DNA from: Liolophura sinensis
Taxonomy: Eukaryota > Mollusca > Polyplacophora > Chitonida > Chitonidae
Assembly: GCF_032854445.1 (NCBI RefSeq)
Contig: NC_088297.1
Span: 15,305,335-15,369,334, forward strand
Reading direction: 5' to 3'
DNA: 64,000 nt
Shown here in pieces: positions 12,588 through 22,357 of the stretch (position 1 is the stretch's first letter; each line of letters begins with the position of its first letter). A program made the translations under genes and the position numbers. The notes below the pieces were generated by a model. It saw only the letters and a list, made by a program, of their open reading frames with translations. It did no database searches and was not told where the DNA came from.

Positions 12588-12827
12588 CAGTGGTCTGCAC
12601 ATAGTGGCCTAGAAGATATTAGTGACGTCACGTTCATATTTTTTACCTGAAATGGTTCGTTCCAAGACCAATTCTTCGAATGAATCCATACATCCATATG
12701 TAATATCCATGTATATATGTATATGTATATGTATATAAAATAATGAAATTCAGCAGTCTGCGTTTTGTGAAATGACAAAAATCTGATGTGACGTCACTGG
12801 TCCTAATATGATCAGAAAAGACCACCG
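12588..12827. mobile_element. Short MITE with TA duplication and CAGTGGTCT termini
   Basis: The left end TA-CAGTGGTCT and right end AGACCACCG-TA form terminal inverted repeats with one mismatch. GTGACGTCAC occurs in each arm. The element is about 240 bp, has no ORF of its own, and contains a (TATG)n-like tract at 12707-12737. A Tc1/mariner-type assignment is inferred from the TA target. Confidence 0.6.
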
Positions 12828-12984
12828 TAGGATCCGAAATATCAAATGTATTTTACTGGGTTGAAAAACCCTTGAAAAATAAATCCAATTATTTTCGTAG
12901 ATAATGGTCTTTCATCTGACGTATCCTTAACATTAGTGTTTTCTCTGCCAATAAAATGAAACGGCGCGCTATTATTTCTCAATA

Positions 12985-13097
12985 TGCCAGGGATCTGTCT
13001 TCTGTCCTTCCACCATAATGCTGGCTGCCGTCGTATAAGAGACTTATCTCTGAGTTCTGCAGTACAACACAAATAAAATAAATAAGATAAATAAATA
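12985..13097 (+). mobile_element. SINE-A 3' fragment
   Basis: Only the distal part is present: CCACCATAATGCTGGCTGCC, GTCGTATAAGAGACTTAT, and an AAATAAATAAGATAAATAAA tail. Confidence 0.7.
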
Positions 13098-13107
13098 CAC
13101 AGTTTTA

Positions 13108-13235
13108 AATTAATAGAATGTGTAGGTTATATTTCACAGAATAATCTGTTAACAGATTAACTTTAAATACTTCTAGCATCACTCACACAAAAGTTTTTTG
13201 TTTTTAAATTTAACAGATTATAGTGAAGGTAAGGT
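13108..13235. mobile_element. Foldback MITE fragment (TTTAACAGA family), one arm
   Basis: Contains AATAGAATGTGTAGGTTATA, CTAGCATCACTCACACAA and AAATTTAACAGATTATAG, which is the centre plus one arm of the family. The other arm is absent. Confidence 0.7.
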
Positions 13236-13269
13236 GGGTACACTCTTTTAATTTTATTCTGCTCTACCG

Positions 13270-13530
13270 GCTCAATTTATTTATTTATTTATTTGGTGTT
13301 TACCCCGTGCTTGTAAATACAATATTTCAATTAAATCACGGCGGGCCACCATTATGATGGGAGGAAACCGGACACAGCCCGGGAAACCCACCACCATCCG
13401 CAGATTGCTGTCAGACCTTTCCACATGTACTACATTAGAGGAAGCCTATATGACCTTGGCGTGAACCGACTGCAGTGATAGAGAGGCTACTAGGTCATTG
13501 CCCCGCGCTGCAGTCACGCTGGCGCACTTC
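13270..13530 (-). mobile_element. SINE-A, minus strand, nearly full length
   Basis: The inverted tail (TTTATTTATTTATTTATTTG) is followed by GGCGGGCCACCATTATGATG and CCCGGGAAACCCACCACC. Toward the right, the inverted tRNA-like head is degraded around GAGAGGCTACTAGGTCATTG. Confidence 0.85.
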
Positions 13531-14761
13531 ATGTATCTCACTTGGATAGAATAGGTTCATAAGAGGAATACTATTATTGAGCACGACGTAAAACACCAAT
13601 CAGTTAAATAAATTTAAGAGGAATATGCTAGATACCACAGTGTCGGCCATGTTTAGATATAACGTTATTGGGTTGAGCGATGTGCCTGGTGTCTACGGCA
13701 TGGCGTTCCAGTGAGGCAACACTATGTAAATATGGAGAAGAGTCTTGATGCATGTATTACACTTACATGTATGCGAATTAAACAGGCAAATCACTGCTTG
13801 TGCGTCGGTATTGGATTTTAGATCACCATATAAACTGACTAATTCATTTTTTATGTCTATGCCAAAAATTAGGTGTATTATGGTAGCTTTCTGTTCCGCC
13901 ATAGGCTCTGTCAGAGAGTGGGAATGAAAACATGTTTAACGTATGATCCTGCCGCTGATCATACACTTTTATTCAACCGTCCACTTTTTGATTCCCCGAA
14001 TCCAAATGCTTTCCCAACGAAGCGTTTAATTCGGATTTGCTCAAGTACAAAGAAAAAAAAAGAACCTGATTTTCACTCCTAGGGTTATTGCAGTATAATC
14101 GACACAAGACATGCAACAATCGGATCATCAGACAAGAAAAGATATGTGTATGTCCCCACATGTATGTATGTATGTATGTATGTATGTATGTATGCATGTT
14201 TAGGTTTTTATCTCGCACGTCGTTTTACGTTGTACTCAACATGTTTTTTTTTTCTGTCACAAGACGAGGATTCATTAGGTGTGTGTAGGCCTACGGTGAC
14301 TCGGTCTATGATTAGTTATTCGGGAAAGCAAGTCTGAATTGATTAAAACTTACATATAACCTGGCGACGTCTGATAGTGGATTATACAATTTCTGTCACA
14401 CTGACATAACATAAGGCCTCAAAATATCCAAAATGTTCGCTATCAGAATGCCACAAATTATAGCCACCACTTCACCTTCGTACAAATTCTATTTTGCTGT
14501 TCATATTTGTACCTCAGAGAATTGATGACGCCACTCTACCTTTTCTCACATTGTCTGAAACTCGTGTTCGTGGGTTCGAATCCTGCTACTGTACACCAAT
14601 CGAAGGCGCAAGTCGTCACCCATCACCATTCAAACCACTAACTTGAAAGTGTCGAAAGATAATTAAATGCGCAGACAACAATGTGACATCACAGCAAACG
14701 TTTAAAGTGGGCAGAAAGACATGGGAAAGACCACGACCATCCACAGGTTGAGGTCTGACCC
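13531..14761. other. Intergenic DNA with a (GTAT)n tract
   Basis: A (TATG)n microsatellite lies at about 14161-14194. A box-B-like GGGTTCGAATCCTGC at 14572 and a SINE-C-like fragment near 14255-14300 are the only recognisable items. No gene is supported. Confidence 0.5.
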
Positions 14762-14815
14762 GTATTCAACATAATATCTTGTTAGGCAAATAGAATCTTT
14801 ATGTTGAGTTAATTA
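14762..14815. mobile_element. Foldback MITE remnant
   Basis: ATTCAACATAATATCTTGTT and AATAGAATCTTTATGTTGAG match the centre of the TTTAACAGA family. A SINE-A head starts immediately after, suggesting a SINE insertion into the element. Confidence 0.55.
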
Positions 14816-15066
14816 GGGGGCCTCCGTGGCTCAGTTGGTTAGCGCGCTAACGCAGCTTTATGACCAAGGAGCCTCTCACCAATGCGGTCGCTGTGAGTTC
14901 AAGTCCAGCTCATGCTGGCTTCTTCTCCGGCCACACGCGGGAAGGTCTTCCAGCAACATTCACATGGTCGTGGGTTTCCCCCCGGGCTCTGTCCGGTTTA
15001 CCATAATGTTGGTCGCGGTCGTATTAGTGAAATATTCTTAAGTACGACATAAAACACCAAATCAAA
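14816..15066 (+). mobile_element. SINE-A, full length, well preserved
   Basis: The head GGGGCCTCCGTGGCTCAG and GTTGGTTAGCGCGCTAACGC carries a perfect box A (TGGCTCAGTTGG). Box B is GAGTTCAAGTCC at 14895-14906. The body reads GTCGTATTAGTGAAATATTC and the tail AAACACCAAATCAAATG. It is one of the best intact copies of this tRNA-derived, RNA polymerase III-type family. Confidence 0.93.
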
Positions 15067-15074
15067 TGTGCCCC

Positions 15075-16178
15075 TCCTCATTTGAATATTGGCTTCCAAA
15101 CGTCGAGGTTTGTCACGAGGTTTGCAAGTCTTTCACGTAAAAATATTGGCCTATTCTTCCAACAATACGTCTTCCAGTTGATTTAGGTTTTGTGGCCGAG
15201 ACTCTAATGATCGAACACCACGGTGTGATTCTATTATCTAAGTAGTATTCCATATTCCCTATACTACTATCTATGATATCCCAGTCTGGGGGTTTAGGTG
15301 CTTGGGGTTTGTGGTTAATGTTTTCATCTTTGAGGAAATCTGTAACTACATAGGCGCGATGAGCCGATGTATATGGTCACCCTGGAAAGCAAAGTTATCA
15401 TCGAAAGTTGCTCTAGACCAGAGGATACAATTTTGGTGCACAATGTCCAGAAAGCCTTCACCAGTGACGTTTTGGTGCAACACAATAAAGTTGGATTTGC
15501 CCTCGGCATGCATAGCTCCCCAGGCATGCGGAGAACCCCTTCTCATTGCTGTTCTTTCCTGGATGCAGTCATCTCGAAACCTCTTCCCAGACAGGCGATA
15601 AACTCTAGCTCTTTCATCACCCTTGTGATGGAAGAATTTTGATTCGTCTGCAAAGATGACATGGCGCCAGTTATTCATAGTAAGCTTTAGCCACTGTTGG
15701 GCCCATGCTAACCGTTGTTGACGGTCACGTTGGTACAAGGATTGTTTCTGGAGTCATCTAGCCCTATAACTAATCTGTGTCAGTCTGCGTGTTGTCGTTC
15801 TAACGCTAACGTCGATTATTGCCATTTGAACCCTATCTAGAAACCAACTTGAAGACATTCGTCGGTTTTGCCGCGCCAAAATCTTAAGCCGGCGGTCTTC
15901 TATCTCTGTTGTGTTTCAAAGATGACCTGTGCTTTTTACCTGCAATGACCTCACCGGTCCTACGATACAATCTCAAATTTCTCGTGGCGGCATTACGCCC
16001 GACCCTGGTTCTCTTGGCGATGGTCACTGGCCCATAGCTTTCTATACCCATTGTTACAATTGCCCAGCGTTTCCAGATACTTTTTATACCCGGCATGTTC
16101 GAGACACTCGCTATGAAGCAGAGATAGGTTTTACGTGTGCAAGTTTCTGACATGTATAGCATGTCGTGCCATTTGATC
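15075..16178 (-). pseudogene. Tc1/mariner transposase pseudogene
   Basis: On the minus strand the N-terminal part (about 16178 down to 15885) reads through a helix-turn-helix-like region with GRNAATRNLRLYRRTGEV. The catalytic part (about 15738 to 15346) contains WRHVIFADESKFFHHKGD, the classic DDE-type block around the second aspartate, and a degraded version of the VMVWG stretch (GSPHAWGAMHAEGK). After LIAPM a frameshift is needed to continue as YVVTDFLKDENINHKP near 15357-15310, then PKPPDWD. The first and second parts lie in different frames with stops between them. Transposases of this family are normally about 340 aa and cut and paste at TA. This copy cannot be active. I did not identify its terminal repeats. 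Confidence 0.85.
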
Positions 16179-16919
16179 ATCAGTTTTATTCTCTTGTATT
16201 TATACTAACTGCATTGTCCACATAAAACTGTGGGGACGCTTTGAAATACGTTTATTTGCATGTGGAAAGTGCCTGGTCACATTCTAATGGCACACAAAAT
16301 ACTGTCAGTAAGCATTCGTTGGCGCATCTCTGTTATCATGTCCGGAATTTAAGCATGCAACATTTTAACATCAATCAAATAAATAAATAAATAAACTGTA
16401 TTGTAGTATTTAATTAAGGTTAAAGATTAAAAAACTAATAAATAAATAAAAACCGCCAATGCGGTTGCTGTGAGTTAAAATAAATTTATTTATTCAATCA
16501 AATGAACACCCGACCATCCGCAGGTTTCTGCAAGACCTGCCCACGTACGGCGAGGAAGCCAACATGAGCTGGACTTGAACTCACAGTGTAGTCAGAAATA
16601 AGTGGCATACTGGGTAATGGGCGGAGTCCAGTATCTGACAGAATTACATCAGTTCCCTTTACTGTGTTCGGCTTGCTTCTAACACATGTTTGGAAATGTT
16701 TTCAAATTTTAGTCTAATATAAGATTAATAAATGAAATTTATTTTGTCTCTCTTGGAGCTGTATATGTCTATCTTAATCCCAGGTCCAACATACAGGTAT
16801 TAATGTGCAGAGCTCGTGATGTCACGCGTTACTAATTAAAAGTAATTTTGATAATGAGTAATTATTTATTTTACTGCTGGAGAGCTAAAAACAGTCGACA
16901 AGTTACAAGAAACGGACTG

Positions 16920-16964
<45 letters not shown>

Positions 16965-17084
16965 AACAAAAAAATTGTCAAATAGATGTTCTACGCCTCC
17001 TACTTCAACAATGTAATCAAGACGTACACCATAGAGAAGAAAAAAACAGAGTAGCGATGTTTGTCCATGTTTAAGGGAAAGGTA
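16179..17084. other. Repeat-bearing intergenic DNA
   Basis: Contains a minus-strand SINE-A fragment at about 16480-16580 (CCATCCGCAGGTTTCTGC, GAGCTGGACTTGAACTCACA) and an (AT)n-(GT)n microsatellite at 16919-16965. No gene is supported. Confidence 0.6.
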
Positions 17085-17715
17085 AACTTACAAAATTATT
17101 CCGTTAAATGAAACAGAAACTCGTGTACTCTGATTTTATTAGATAGTACTGTGATACATATTCAACAGAATATTTTGTTAGTCTGTTATTATATGATAAT
17201 ACTGTGTTATATTTAACAGAGTATTCTGTTAGTCTGTCATTATATGATAATACTGTGTTATATTTAACACAGTATTCTGTTAGTCTAATCTTTATATTTA
17301 ACTAATTTTTATATTAAGCTGAAATAATTTGTGTGTTATATTTAATTTATTTGTTTATTTATTTGATTGGTGTTTTACGCCGAATAGTTCACTTATACGA
17401 CGGCGGCCAGCATTATGGTGGGTGGAAACCGGGCTCAGCCCTGGAGGACTCCCAAGACCATTAGCAGGCTGCTGCCAGATCTCCCCAGGTAAGGCCGGAG
17501 AGGAAGCCAGCATGAACTGGACTTGAACTCACAGCGACCGCATTGGTGAGATGACTCCTCGGCCAATACGCTGCGCTAGCGCGCTAACCAACTAAGCCAC
17601 GGAGTTTTTGTGTGTTGTTTTTAATAATCTGCTGAAATGGCACACTGCATGTTAGCATCACTCAGACAACAGACTTTCTGTTAAATTTAACAGATTGTTT
17701 TTAGGAGAGTAAAGT
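17085..17715. mobile_element. Foldback MITE split by a SINE
   Basis: The left arm runs to about 17344 and includes an internal duplication: TATGATAATACTGTGTTATA occurs twice near 17192-17270. The right arm resumes at about 17607 (AGACAACAGACTTTCTGTTA). The interruption is a minus-strand SINE-A flanked by TTGTGTGTT on both sides, a target duplication. Confidence 0.8.
17345..17606 (-). mobile_element. SINE-A, full length, inserted in a MITE
   Basis: The plus strand shows the inverted tail, then ACGACGGCGGCCAGCATTAT, GGACTTGAACTCACAGCGAC (inverted box B region), and ends with the inverted tRNA head GCGCTAACCAACTAAGCCAC. The target duplication TTGTGTGTT lies outside both ends. Confidence 0.92.
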
Positions 17716-17989
17716 GCAGGGCAGTGTCTGACGCGTAAATGACCATTCCAATAATCTCACGTCCTCCTGTAGTATTTGCACAATACGACAATGCATTCTC
17801 CCGTTGTTATGGGTACATCGTGTCTCGCGGGTTATCATTTCCACCTTTCACTCGATATAAATATTTACGGTATTCAACCGTCATTGTGCAATATCCTATA
17901 TAAAATTAAGCATTTGTATCGAAGGTGGTATCCATTTCAACATTATGTTTGTCGGATCAGGACAGTTCTCACTGTTTGCTATGATTTGT
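17716..17989. other. Short unannotated spacer
   Basis: Sequence between two foldback MITE copies. No repeat or gene is recognised. Confidence 0.4.
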
Positions 17990-18247
17990 TGACCTCATAA
18001 TCTGTTAATTTTAACTGAAATATTCTGTTATCTGAGTGATACTACAACGTATTCTGTTCTTATAACACAATATTGTGTAATATTCAACAATAATATCCGT
18101 TTAGTCTAATAGAATCGTTATGTTGAATAAATAGAAGATGTGAGTCATATATTACGGAACAATCTGCTCTAATAAGAGAATACATTCTAGCATCACTCAC
18201 ACAGCAGACTTTCTTTTAAATTTAACAGATTATTTTTTTGTGCGTAT
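17990..18247. mobile_element. Foldback MITE (TTTAACAGA family)
   Basis: The left arm has ATTCTGTTATCTGAGTGATA, the centre TCTAATAGAATCGTTATGTT, and the right arm CTAGCATCACTCACACAGCA then AAATTTAACAGATTATTTTT. A degraded SINE-A tail fragment (minus) follows at 18248-18310. Confidence 0.75.
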
Positions 18248-18326
18248 ATTTGTTTATTTTATTCTATTAATGTTTACGCTGGACTCAGGATTATTTCACT
18301 TCAAATACGATGGTCTGAGCTGGTGT

Positions 18327-18626
18327 GAATAAGCGGTAGTTGTAAGTTCCTTGAAGGCCTACAGCCCGAAGCCATTAGGCGGCAATTATAAGTTCGTTCA
18401 CTTCAACGACGACGGTCAGCATTATGAACTGAGCTGGTGTAAATAAGCGGTAGTTGTAAGTTCGTTGAAGGCCTACAGTCAGAATCCAGTAAGCGGTAGT
18501 TGTAAGTTCGTTTAAGGCCTACAGCCCGAAGCCAGTAAGCGGTAGTTGTAAGTTCGTTGCAGGCCCACAGCCCGAAACCAGTAAGCGGTAGTTGAAAATT
18601 CATTGAAGGCCTGCAGCCCGAAACCA
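18327..18626. repeat. 46-bp tandem repeat
   Basis: The unit AAGCGGTAGTTGTAAGTTCG plus TTGAAGGCCTACAGCCCGAA and six more bases occurs about six times with substitutions; one unit is split by a SINE-A-like scrap near 18395-18425. The array ends about 100 bp left of the segmental duplication. Confidence 0.88.
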
Positions 18627-18775
18627 TAATTACGTCACTGATTTTTTACGCCTTTGCATTCTGGGAATAAAACTGGGTGGCATTTTTTGTTTTCATAACA
18701 TACACGACTCCAGTTTTTTTTCCACCTGACCCATGTCTTATAAGTGAAACATTCTTGTTTATGGAGTTAACAGCT

Positions 18776-18930
18776 ATTCAGTGAATCTATGAAAAGATCA
18801 ACACACCAATTCAGTAAATCTATGAAAAGATCAACACACCAATTCAGTAAATCTGTGAAAAGATCAACACACCAATTCAGTAAATCTATGAAAAGATCAA
18901 CACACCAATTCGGTAAATCTATAAAAAGAT
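18776..18930. repeat. 33-bp tandem repeat, five units
   Basis: The unit AATTCAGTAAATCTATGAAA plus AGATCAACACACC occurs five times. The paralogous locus at 54143-54270 has four, so the array changed length after duplication. Confidence 0.9.
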
Positions 18931-19176
18931 CAAACCATTTCACAAATTACAGTCACTAACTTAGGCAATCCACGGAAAAACTCATCCAATAAAAGGCCAA
19001 TGTGCTAGCAACAAAGACTTTATAGAGAGCAGGGAATTCGTCAAAGCATGAGATACATAGTCAACTAGACAGGTCTTGAATTAGGCAGGTATATCTGTGC
19101 TAAGAAAGAGGAAAGACTTGAGGCAGAACGGAATACTTTATAAGAAAATGATTAATCTGAGATACTGAGAAAATCC

Positions 19177-22100
19177 TCATCGAGATCCGCTGCTGTCTTC
19201 ATCACTGCTGTCTTCATCACTGCTGCTGTCTTCATCACTGCTGCTGTCTTCATCACTGCTGTCTTCATCACTGCTACCACAGCCAGTACCACCAGGAACT
19301 TAAAAAAAGAAGAAAATGGAATATTAATATAATAACTGTTTACAAGTTACTTTGCAAGAGTGAATAATAAAAACTGGCCAAGTGGTCCGCAGCTTTACTC
19401 TCATGACAGACGACGGGACAATAACCAATGAGTTATCTTTTTCGGTATATATCTGGTTATTAAATAAGCTGTTTTCTCCACTGGTAAACATGATGTTCCT
19501 CGTAGAAGTGAAATATTCTTGAGTATGGCGTAAAAAAACGAAATAAAATAAATAAATAAGCAAGACAAATTTGTATCGCTTGTCCACCTTGTTTACTAAA
19601 TTTAAAGATTGGTAGATTACCTTGGTTTTTTTTTGATTGGCAACTGTACTAACAAAAGTTTTGGGAAATTTAACAGAAAGTCTGAGTGATGCTAGAGTTT
19701 ATTCTGCTATTGTACCACGTTATTTTGTTAAATATATTAATCTATTAATTTATTTTTTTATCTTATTGGTGTTTTACACAGTACTCAAGAATATTTTACT
19801 AATATGACGGGGACCGGCCCGGATAGCACAGTTGGTAAAGCGTCCGCTTCGGGACCGGTAGATCCAGGATCAATCCTTGATCGAGTCACACCTAAGACTT
19901 TAAAAGAGGAAGTTACAACTTCCTCGCTTGGCGTTCAGCATGAAGGGGATAGTGCAACGACTGGTTGACCCGTATCGGTATAATGGCTCGGGCGGGGGCG
20001 GCTTACTTGCCTTCGGTAAGTCGTCTCAGTGAAGCAGCACTAAATAAAAGAGCGGTGGAAATCCGTCCTGCAACAAGGAGGCACATTACACGTACATGCA
20101 CCCTAATGATTCCTTCGTCGTCATATGACTGAAAAATTGTTGAGTACGACGTTAAACCCCAAGCACTCACTCACTAATATGACGGCGGCCAGCATTATGG
20201 TCGAATGAAACCGAACAAAACCTGGGGGAAATCCACCTACAACCTTCCCACATACGGCCTGAGAGGAAGCCAGCATGCGCTGGGCTTGAACTCACAGCGA
20301 CCGCATTAATTGGTGAGAGGCTTCTGGGTCATTGCCCCGCGCTGACGCGCTAACCACCTCGGCCACGGAGGCCGCGCTGTTAAATATAACGCACATTGTA
20401 TTAGACTAACGGAATATTGTGTTGGATATGACACAGTTGGGGCCTATTTTGTTACAATGGCAGAGCAATGTACATTCTAGCATCATATGGACTTCCTATT
20501 AAAATTAACAGATTAATTTTTGAGTATATAATTTCAGGACCTGTCGATATTCATAAATATGGCGGATGAAACTAACTAACAGTTAGAACAAATGGTAATA
20601 GCGATCGGATCCGACCACCCGCGAACACTCGACTACATCTACCAACCCTCACAAGTACGCCGTTTTCCTTTATCACAAAAGTGAGCGCCACTTTATCAGA
20701 AACACTCTAAATTGAGGCATGTCAACAAATCTAAGAAAGACCAACAGAAGTCCAGTCATACCTCTTGGAGTTTTCTGTCATACGTGCAAAGTGCTATGAA
20801 AATGCCATCAAAACTGTTGGAGGAGGTGCGTTGACAAGAATTCTGTCATGAAAATCCAGTCAAAACTGTAGGAGAAGATACGTTGACAAGAATTCTGTCA
20901 TGAAAATCCAGTCAAAACTGTAGGAAGAGATGCGTTGACAAGAATTCTGTCATGAAAATCCAATCATATCTGGCGGAGGTGCGTTTAGTAAGTATAATGG
21001 TTATACGGACAGATGGACAAATAGAGACAGATGGACAGACGGACAGACAGACAACCTGCATGATCGCTATATCCCCTTTGTATATAATTATAGTAAAGGC
21101 AAGGTATGAAAAAACGTGCTTACCGTCCGCACAAAAGGTCACTGAGATGAAACATGTGGTGGAAGAACCTATCGCCACAACTTCGGTATCGCTCTCAACG
21201 TTCACAGCGCAAGTTGCCCCTTCAGGGACAATGAATAGAACATCCGCCGTGAGGACATCCGCAAAAGAACCTCCGTCTACAGTTGTGCAAGTTCCATCCA
21301 TCCAAGGAGGAAACGTGCAGATGCCAAGCATACTATCTGGCGCCTGACCCGGCGGGCATGAAGCTGTAGACAAAAACGATTTCGACGGATTCATTCACCG
21401 ATTTGACCAGTTAACGGTTAACTAACTGTATAAAAGCATTATACATATCTTTATGTATCTTTTTTATGCTGAAACTGTGGAGCTGAAAAACAGATCACTT
21501 TTGCATAACACTTGGTTGAAGTTTTTTTTTTATTTATTTCATTAGGGTTTTTTTTTAACTTATACAACGGCAACCAACATTATGGCGGAAGGAAACTGGA
21601 CAGAGCCGCGAGGGGAAAATCCGCCACCATCCACAGGTTGCTTGCAGACCTTCCCACATACGGCCGGAGAGGAACCCAGCGTGAGCGACCTCAATAGTGA
21701 AAGGCCTCTGAGTTATAGTGCTGCGGTAGCACGCTAACCACTTGGTCTCTGTGAGTGGAGAAAGCAGTGGTCAGTGTAAACCACTGGATCAACATGTAAT
21801 TCAAATGATGTGCTAGAGACCCTTAGAAGCGACCAAACTAACCTTGAGAATGTCCAAGACTTGGATTGAACCAAAGTTTCGTGTGTTCTTACGGCTGAAA
21901 GATATACCCCACAACCCCCCACCCCCCACCCCACCCCCAGCGTTTCACAAATTTGGTATGGTTAATGCAGTTTCTCCCACCCCCAATAATCACACCTGGT
22001 AGGGTCATACCCAAAATTAAAAAAAAATGGTGCTTGTAGCTGCGTCGCTTGGGGCTCAGCACTGAGAGGTTACGCTCGGTGTCGGTATAATGTGACTGTG

Positions 22101-22350
22101 TGCGGTGCGGTAATAAGACTGAAAAATTGATAAGTACGACCTTAAACCCAAAGCATTCCTTCATTCATTCCAATAATCACACACAAAACCCAAGGTCACT
22201 TTATACCCACATTAGTGATGCTACACGTACAAAATTACTAAAAGCATCAATAAGGCGAAGGAAATGCTTACTTAACTGGCCTTGACCGCCGGGGAGTGCA
22301 ACCATCAGGCAGAGAGCTGCCGCAAGTAAGGGTAAGGTTCGGGTGACCAT
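19177..22350 (-). CDS. Three-exon gene for a small secreted protein with SDED tail (paralogue 1)
   Basis: Proposed CDS: exon 1 22350-22272, exon 2 21363-21124, exon 3 19298-19177, totalling 441 nt and 146 aa. Exon 1 encodes a signal peptide (MVTRTLPLLAAALCLMVALP, then GGQGQL) and ends at donor A|GTAAGC. Exon 2 (240 nt) starts after a pyrimidine-rich TTTTTGTCTACAG acceptor and ends at G|GTAAGC. It carries six cysteines: SCPPGQ, GIC, GTC, GATC, TTC and TFC. Exon 3 follows TTCTTTTTTTAAG and encodes PGGTGCG, then five SDED blocks and SSGSR-stop. All introns are phase 1, common in secreted metazoan proteins, and the joined frame is open throughout. A CAG acceptor 7 nt before the ATG implies a 5' UTR intron. 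The acidic Ser/Asp/Glu tail fits casein kinase 2-type phosphorylation or calcium binding, as in some extracellular matrix proteins; that role is inference. The family is not recognised. Introns contain SINEs and a MITE. Extra exons inside intron 2 cannot be excluded. Confidence 0.75.
19745..20373 (-). mobile_element. SINE-A, minus strand, split by SINE-B
   Basis: The inverted tail and GTGTTTTACACAGTACTC lie left, and the inverted head (CTAACCACCTCGGCCACGGA) lies right. Between them SINE-B is inserted. The 11-bp target duplication TGTTAAATATA flanks the whole SINE-A. The orthologous element in copy 2 (55031-55283) is uninterrupted. Confidence 0.9.
19811..20172 (+). mobile_element. SINE-B, complete, copy-1-specific insertion
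   Basis: The element is 362 bp: head GGACCGGCCCGGATAGCACA with box A TAGCACAGTTGG and box B GATCAATCC, an anticodon-like CGTCCGCTTCGGGACCGG region, a body, and a tail GTACGACGTTAAACCCCAAG followed by CACTCACTCAC. A perfect 13-bp duplication ACTAATATGACGG lies at 19798-19810 and 20173-20185. Paralogous copy 2 has the single unoccupied site (ACTAACATGACGG). It is therefore a tRNA-derived SINE that inserted after the segmental duplication. Confidence 0.95.
20831..20965. repeat. 52-bp tandem repeat, about three units
   Basis: CGTTGACAAGAATTCTGTCA starts units near 20830, 20882 and 20934. The copy 2 locus (about 55738) has one unit. It lies in intron 2 of the secreted-protein gene. Confidence 0.85.
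21525..21750 (-). mobile_element. SINE-A, minus strand, degraded
   Basis: The inverted tail (TTTATTTATTTCATTAGGG), CAACCAACATTATGGCGGAA, CATCCACAGGTTGCTTGCAG, GGCCGGAGAGGAACCCAGCG and a broken head to about 21745. It lies in intron 1 of the secreted-protein gene and is shared with copy 2 at 56325-56550, so it predates the duplication. Confidence 0.82.
22000..22168 (+). mobile_element. SINE-C/B-like 3' fragment
   Basis: GGGTCATACCCAAAATT, TGGTGCTTGTAGCTGCGTCG, CAGCACTGAGAGGTTACGC and the tail ATAAGTACGACCTTAAACCC followed by ATTCATTC. The body matches SINE-C at 30355-30640 and the tail matches the SINE-B type. Shared with copy 2 near 56806-56970. Confidence 0.7.
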
Positions 22351-22357
22351 TTTCAAC

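Larger units (their letters stand above)
19665..20522. mobile_element. Foldback MITE carrying nested SINEs
   Basis: The left arm (AAATTTAACAGAAAGTCTGA, GTGATGCTAGAGTTTATTCT) runs to about 19740. The right arm (TGTTAAATATAACGCACATT to AATTAACAGATTAATTTTTG) resumes after 20373. The insertion is a minus SINE-A flanked by TGTTAAATATA. It lies within intron 2 of the secreted-protein gene. Confidence 0.82.

Noticed and set aside
14816-14910. tRNA genes
   Set aside because: Box A and box B are intact, but the sequence cannot fold as a mature tRNA and continues into a SINE body. All tRNA-like hits in the window are SINE heads or relics.
18776-18930. CRISPR-like direct repeats of 33 bp
   Set aside because: There are no spacers: units abut and differ only by point changes, in a eukaryotic setting.
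20912-21394. The 160-codon ORF taken as a complete gene starting MNPSKSF
   Set aside because: Its first residues lie before a splice acceptor and its end lies past a splice donor. Only 21124-21363 is treated as an exon of the three-exon gene.
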